Shown in pieces: positions 62,306 to 64,000 of a stretch of 64,000 nucleotides of DNA. Numbering within the stretch: position 1 is the stretch's first letter; the number at the start of each line of letters is the position of its first letter. This stretch comes from JAFGVL01 sp963662245 (GTDB lineage: Bacteria > Bacteroidota > Bacteroidia > Bacteroidales > Paludibacteraceae). Below the pieces are notes generated by a model. That model saw nothing but the letters and a program-made list of their open reading frames with translations, was not told the DNA's origin and did not search any database. Made by a program: the position numbers and the translations under genes. The stretch spans positions 186,001 to 250,000 of the forward strand of contig CAXXVQ010000009.1 of assembly GCA_963662245.2 (NCBI GenBank). The letters are read 5' to 3'.

Positions 62306-63468
62306 TGAAAGTACTTCAACTTCCATCTTGGTATTTGCCCGAAGGCGGACATTTCTGTATGCATCAGAGTTTAGCTTTGATGGAGCAAGGCTTGGAAGTT
62401 GATATTCTTGCTAATGTAGTTTTACCTTGGCGGACATATAAATGGCGTGTTTTTAAATATCCATTTTGTGCTTTTTATTGCAATGATTATGGCATCGCAA
62501 CTTTTCGCTATTATTCTTGGCGATTGCCTTTTGCCGATACTTACAATATAAATTATTGGATAAAGAATACTGTTCAGCTTTTTGATAGATATCAATCAGA
62601 AAAAGGTTTGCCGGATATTATTCATGTTCATAGCTCAATGTGGGGTGGAGTAGTTGCTGCAGAAATTAAGAAGAAATATGGTGTTCCGTATGTAATTACT
62701 GAGCATAGAGGTATATTCGGTTTGTATTGTGATTATGCTAGAAATCAGTTTAAGCCATCTTATGATAAATTACTTTCTGAAGCTTTTTCAAATGCAGATT
62801 ATATTATACCGGTCTCATCGCAATTGATGAATAAGATTAGCTCTTGTTTGGAGCATGAGGTGCCTGTGAGGGAAGTACATAATATGCTAGATACAGATTT
62901 CTTTTATTCAATTACAAGAGAGAAGAAGCCAAATGAGTTTCGTTTCGTAAGTGTAAATGGCTTTTATCATGTGAAGGGATATGATGTGCTTCTAAATGCA
63001 TTTGATAAGCTGTGTGAGCTTAAAAAGAATGTTTCTTTAAGATTGGTAGGAGAAAATTTTGAGGTCTCGGCTTTTCAAGAAATTTTAGCTAAATGTAAGA
63101 ATAAGGATAAAATTAGTTTCTCTGGCGAATTAAATCGAAAAGGGGTGAGAACTGAGCTTTGGAATGCTGATGCCTTTGTGATAGCTAGTAGAGTAGAAGC
63201 ACAGTCAGTTGCTACGATTGAAGCTTTGGCAACAGGGCTGCCAATTGTAAGTACAGAGGTAAATCCATCTTCTATTGTTACTTCAAAATGTGGTTATCGT
63301 GTTCCAGTCGAGGATGTTAATGCTTTAGCCGAGGCAATGAATAATATGATTGAGGAATATGATTCATTTAATCAGCAAGAGATTGCTAATCACACAAAGG
63401 CAATTTTTAAGAAGGAATTAATTGCAAAGCAAATAATAGAGGTCTATGATGCTGTGTTAAGCAAATAA
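62305..63468 (+). CDS. GT4-family glycosyltransferase
   Basis: 387 residues. N-terminal Rossmann-like half with HVHSSMWGGVVAA and TEHRG. The C-terminal half has the GT4 donor-binding region (NGFYHVKGYDVLLNAFDKL, RLVGENF) and the E-x7-E-type motif within SRVEAQSVATIEALATGLPIVSTEV. It adds a sugar, probably from a nucleotide donor, to a growing surface glycan. Coupled to the flippase gene. Confidence 0.92.
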   Translation: MKVLQLPSWYLPEGGHFCMHQSLALMEQGLEVDILANVVLPWRTYKWRVFKYPFCAFYCNDYGIATFRYYSWRLPFADTYNINYWIKNTVQLFDRYQSEKGLPDIIHVHSSMWGGVVAAEIKKKYGVPYVITEHRGIFGLYCDYARNQFKPSYDKLLSEAFSNADYIIPVSSQLMNKISSCLEHEVPVREVHNMLDTDFFYSITREKKPNEFRFVSVNGFYHVKGYDVLLNAFDKLCELKKNVSLRLVGENFEVSAFQEILAKCKNKDKISFSGELNRKGVRTELWNADAFVIASRVEAQSVATIEALATGLPIVSTEVNPSSIVTSKCGYRVPVEDVNALAEAMNNMIEEYDSFNQQEIANHTKAIFKKELIAKQIIEVYDAVLSK

Positions 63469-64000
63469 TTACATCTCCGGTTTTCTCATCAAATATTTTT
63501 TTACAAAATACATCAATGGTCTGTATATTGGACTCTTATACCAGCTCCATTCTCCATTATATTGAATTGTTTCGCCTTTAATTCCTTGTTTAAATAGGTA
63601 TACGCTATCTGCGTTTCCTCCAGGAAGGATTCTTCCAAAATCAAAATACTGTACATTTTTTTTAGCCAAATATTTCAATATAGATTCAATAAAAAAATAA
63701 GTAGAATTATTGCTTCTGCTTTCAGCAATATTTGCGGCCCATACATCAGTTGCTATGTCTTTGTTAATATGTATTATGCGAAAACATAGAGCTTTGCCAT
63801 CTTTGTTTTTTACGCAGAAGAGATGCATGTTTTCATCACTTAGCATTAAATTCAGTTGTTTGCTAGTAGCCGTTTGTGAAAAGTTCTTTAGTGATGTTAG
63901 TTCTTTATATGCAGCTTCAATTTGAGAAGTTATTTCGGAGGTTATGTTTACGATTTTTTCAAAATAAAGGTTTTCTTCTTTAGCCTTTTTTATATTTCGT
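63469..64000 (-). CDS. FemAB/GNAT-like acyltransferase, partial
   Basis: Open to the window edge, so the N-terminus is missing. The frame continues from 63846 to 64000 without a stop (...SQIEAAYKELTSLKNF...). The visible part contains AESRSNNSTYFFIESILKYLAKKNVQYFDFGRILPGGNADSVYLFKQGIKGE. This resembles the second GNAT half of FemAB/LPXTG-like acyltransferases that attach acyl or aminoacyl groups in envelope polymers. The convergent gene is the glycosyltransferase, so polysaccharide modification is likely. Substrate unknown. Confidence 0.7.
   Translation of the reverse strand, partial: RNIKKAKEENLYFEKIVNITSEITSQIEAAYKELTSLKNFSQTATSKQLNLMLSDENMHLFCVKNKDGKALCFRIIHINKDIATDVWAANIAESRSNNSTYFFIESILKYLAKKNVQYFDFGRILPGGNADSVYLFKQGIKGETIQYNGEWSWYKSPIYRPLMYFVKKYLMRKPEM

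Overview
The window is AT-rich DNA from a member of the Bacteroidota, probably class Bacteroidia. Four things point there. Promoters of the Bacteroidetes type (TTG or TTTG, about 19 bases, TAnnTTTG) sit before many genes. The gene orders tig-clpP-clpX-recQ and pyrE-SRPBCC-argH are typical of the group. A run of large exported proteins carries type IX secretion (T9SS) C-terminal sorting domains. There are also paired alpha-2-macroglobulin-like/TonB-plug proteins. No plasmid, phage or transposase genes are visible. One tRNA is present (Lys, CUU).

Layout. 0-5.2 kb: an MscS channel and a GNAT-nitrilase fusion on the minus strand, then metY. 5.3-26.4 kb: an accessory island of secreted surface proteins. 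It holds a NodB-type deacetylase, two L-type lectin proteins, and several modular proteins sharing one roughly 550-residue C-terminal block that ends in a T9SS sorting domain. The island is in flux: two 1.5-kb gene ends are about 99% identical, at least eight frameshifts cluster between 14.58 and 18.90 kb, one copy (25.6-26.4 kb) is a deleted remnant, and a MITE-like element with an 8-bp target duplication lies at its edge. 26.5-30 kb: a hemerythrin-like protein and cytochrome bd oxidase (cydAB), an oxygen-handling group. 30-30.7 kb: a gene-free strip packed with palindromic repeats.

30.7-35.5 kb: lrgAB, a polytopic membrane protein and an outer-membrane porin on the minus strand, facing a MarR regulator and a small membrane transporter-like protein, with a perfect palindrome in the divergent promoter region. 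35.6-37.3 kb: ahcY and tRNA-Lys. 37.3-42.7 kb: two tandem MG2/TonB-plug paralogues. 42.8-49.1 kb: ldcA, an outer-membrane barrel protein, a dipeptidyl peptidase, queG and an envelope barrel protein. 49.3-55.1 kb: proteostasis genes tig, clpP and clpX, then recQ. 55.1-64 kb: a small barrel protein, an HhH protein, aroK, an alanine dehydrogenase, pyrE, an SRPBCC protein, argH, and the start of a polysaccharide locus (flippase, glycosyltransferase, FemAB/GNAT-like protein cut by the window edge).

The most distinctive content is the island of lectin and adhesin-like proteins. It looks like a locus where variable N-terminal binding modules are joined to a nearly constant secretion and anchoring block that is being homogenised between copies. 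Whether the frameshifts are biological or sequencing errors is the key open question.
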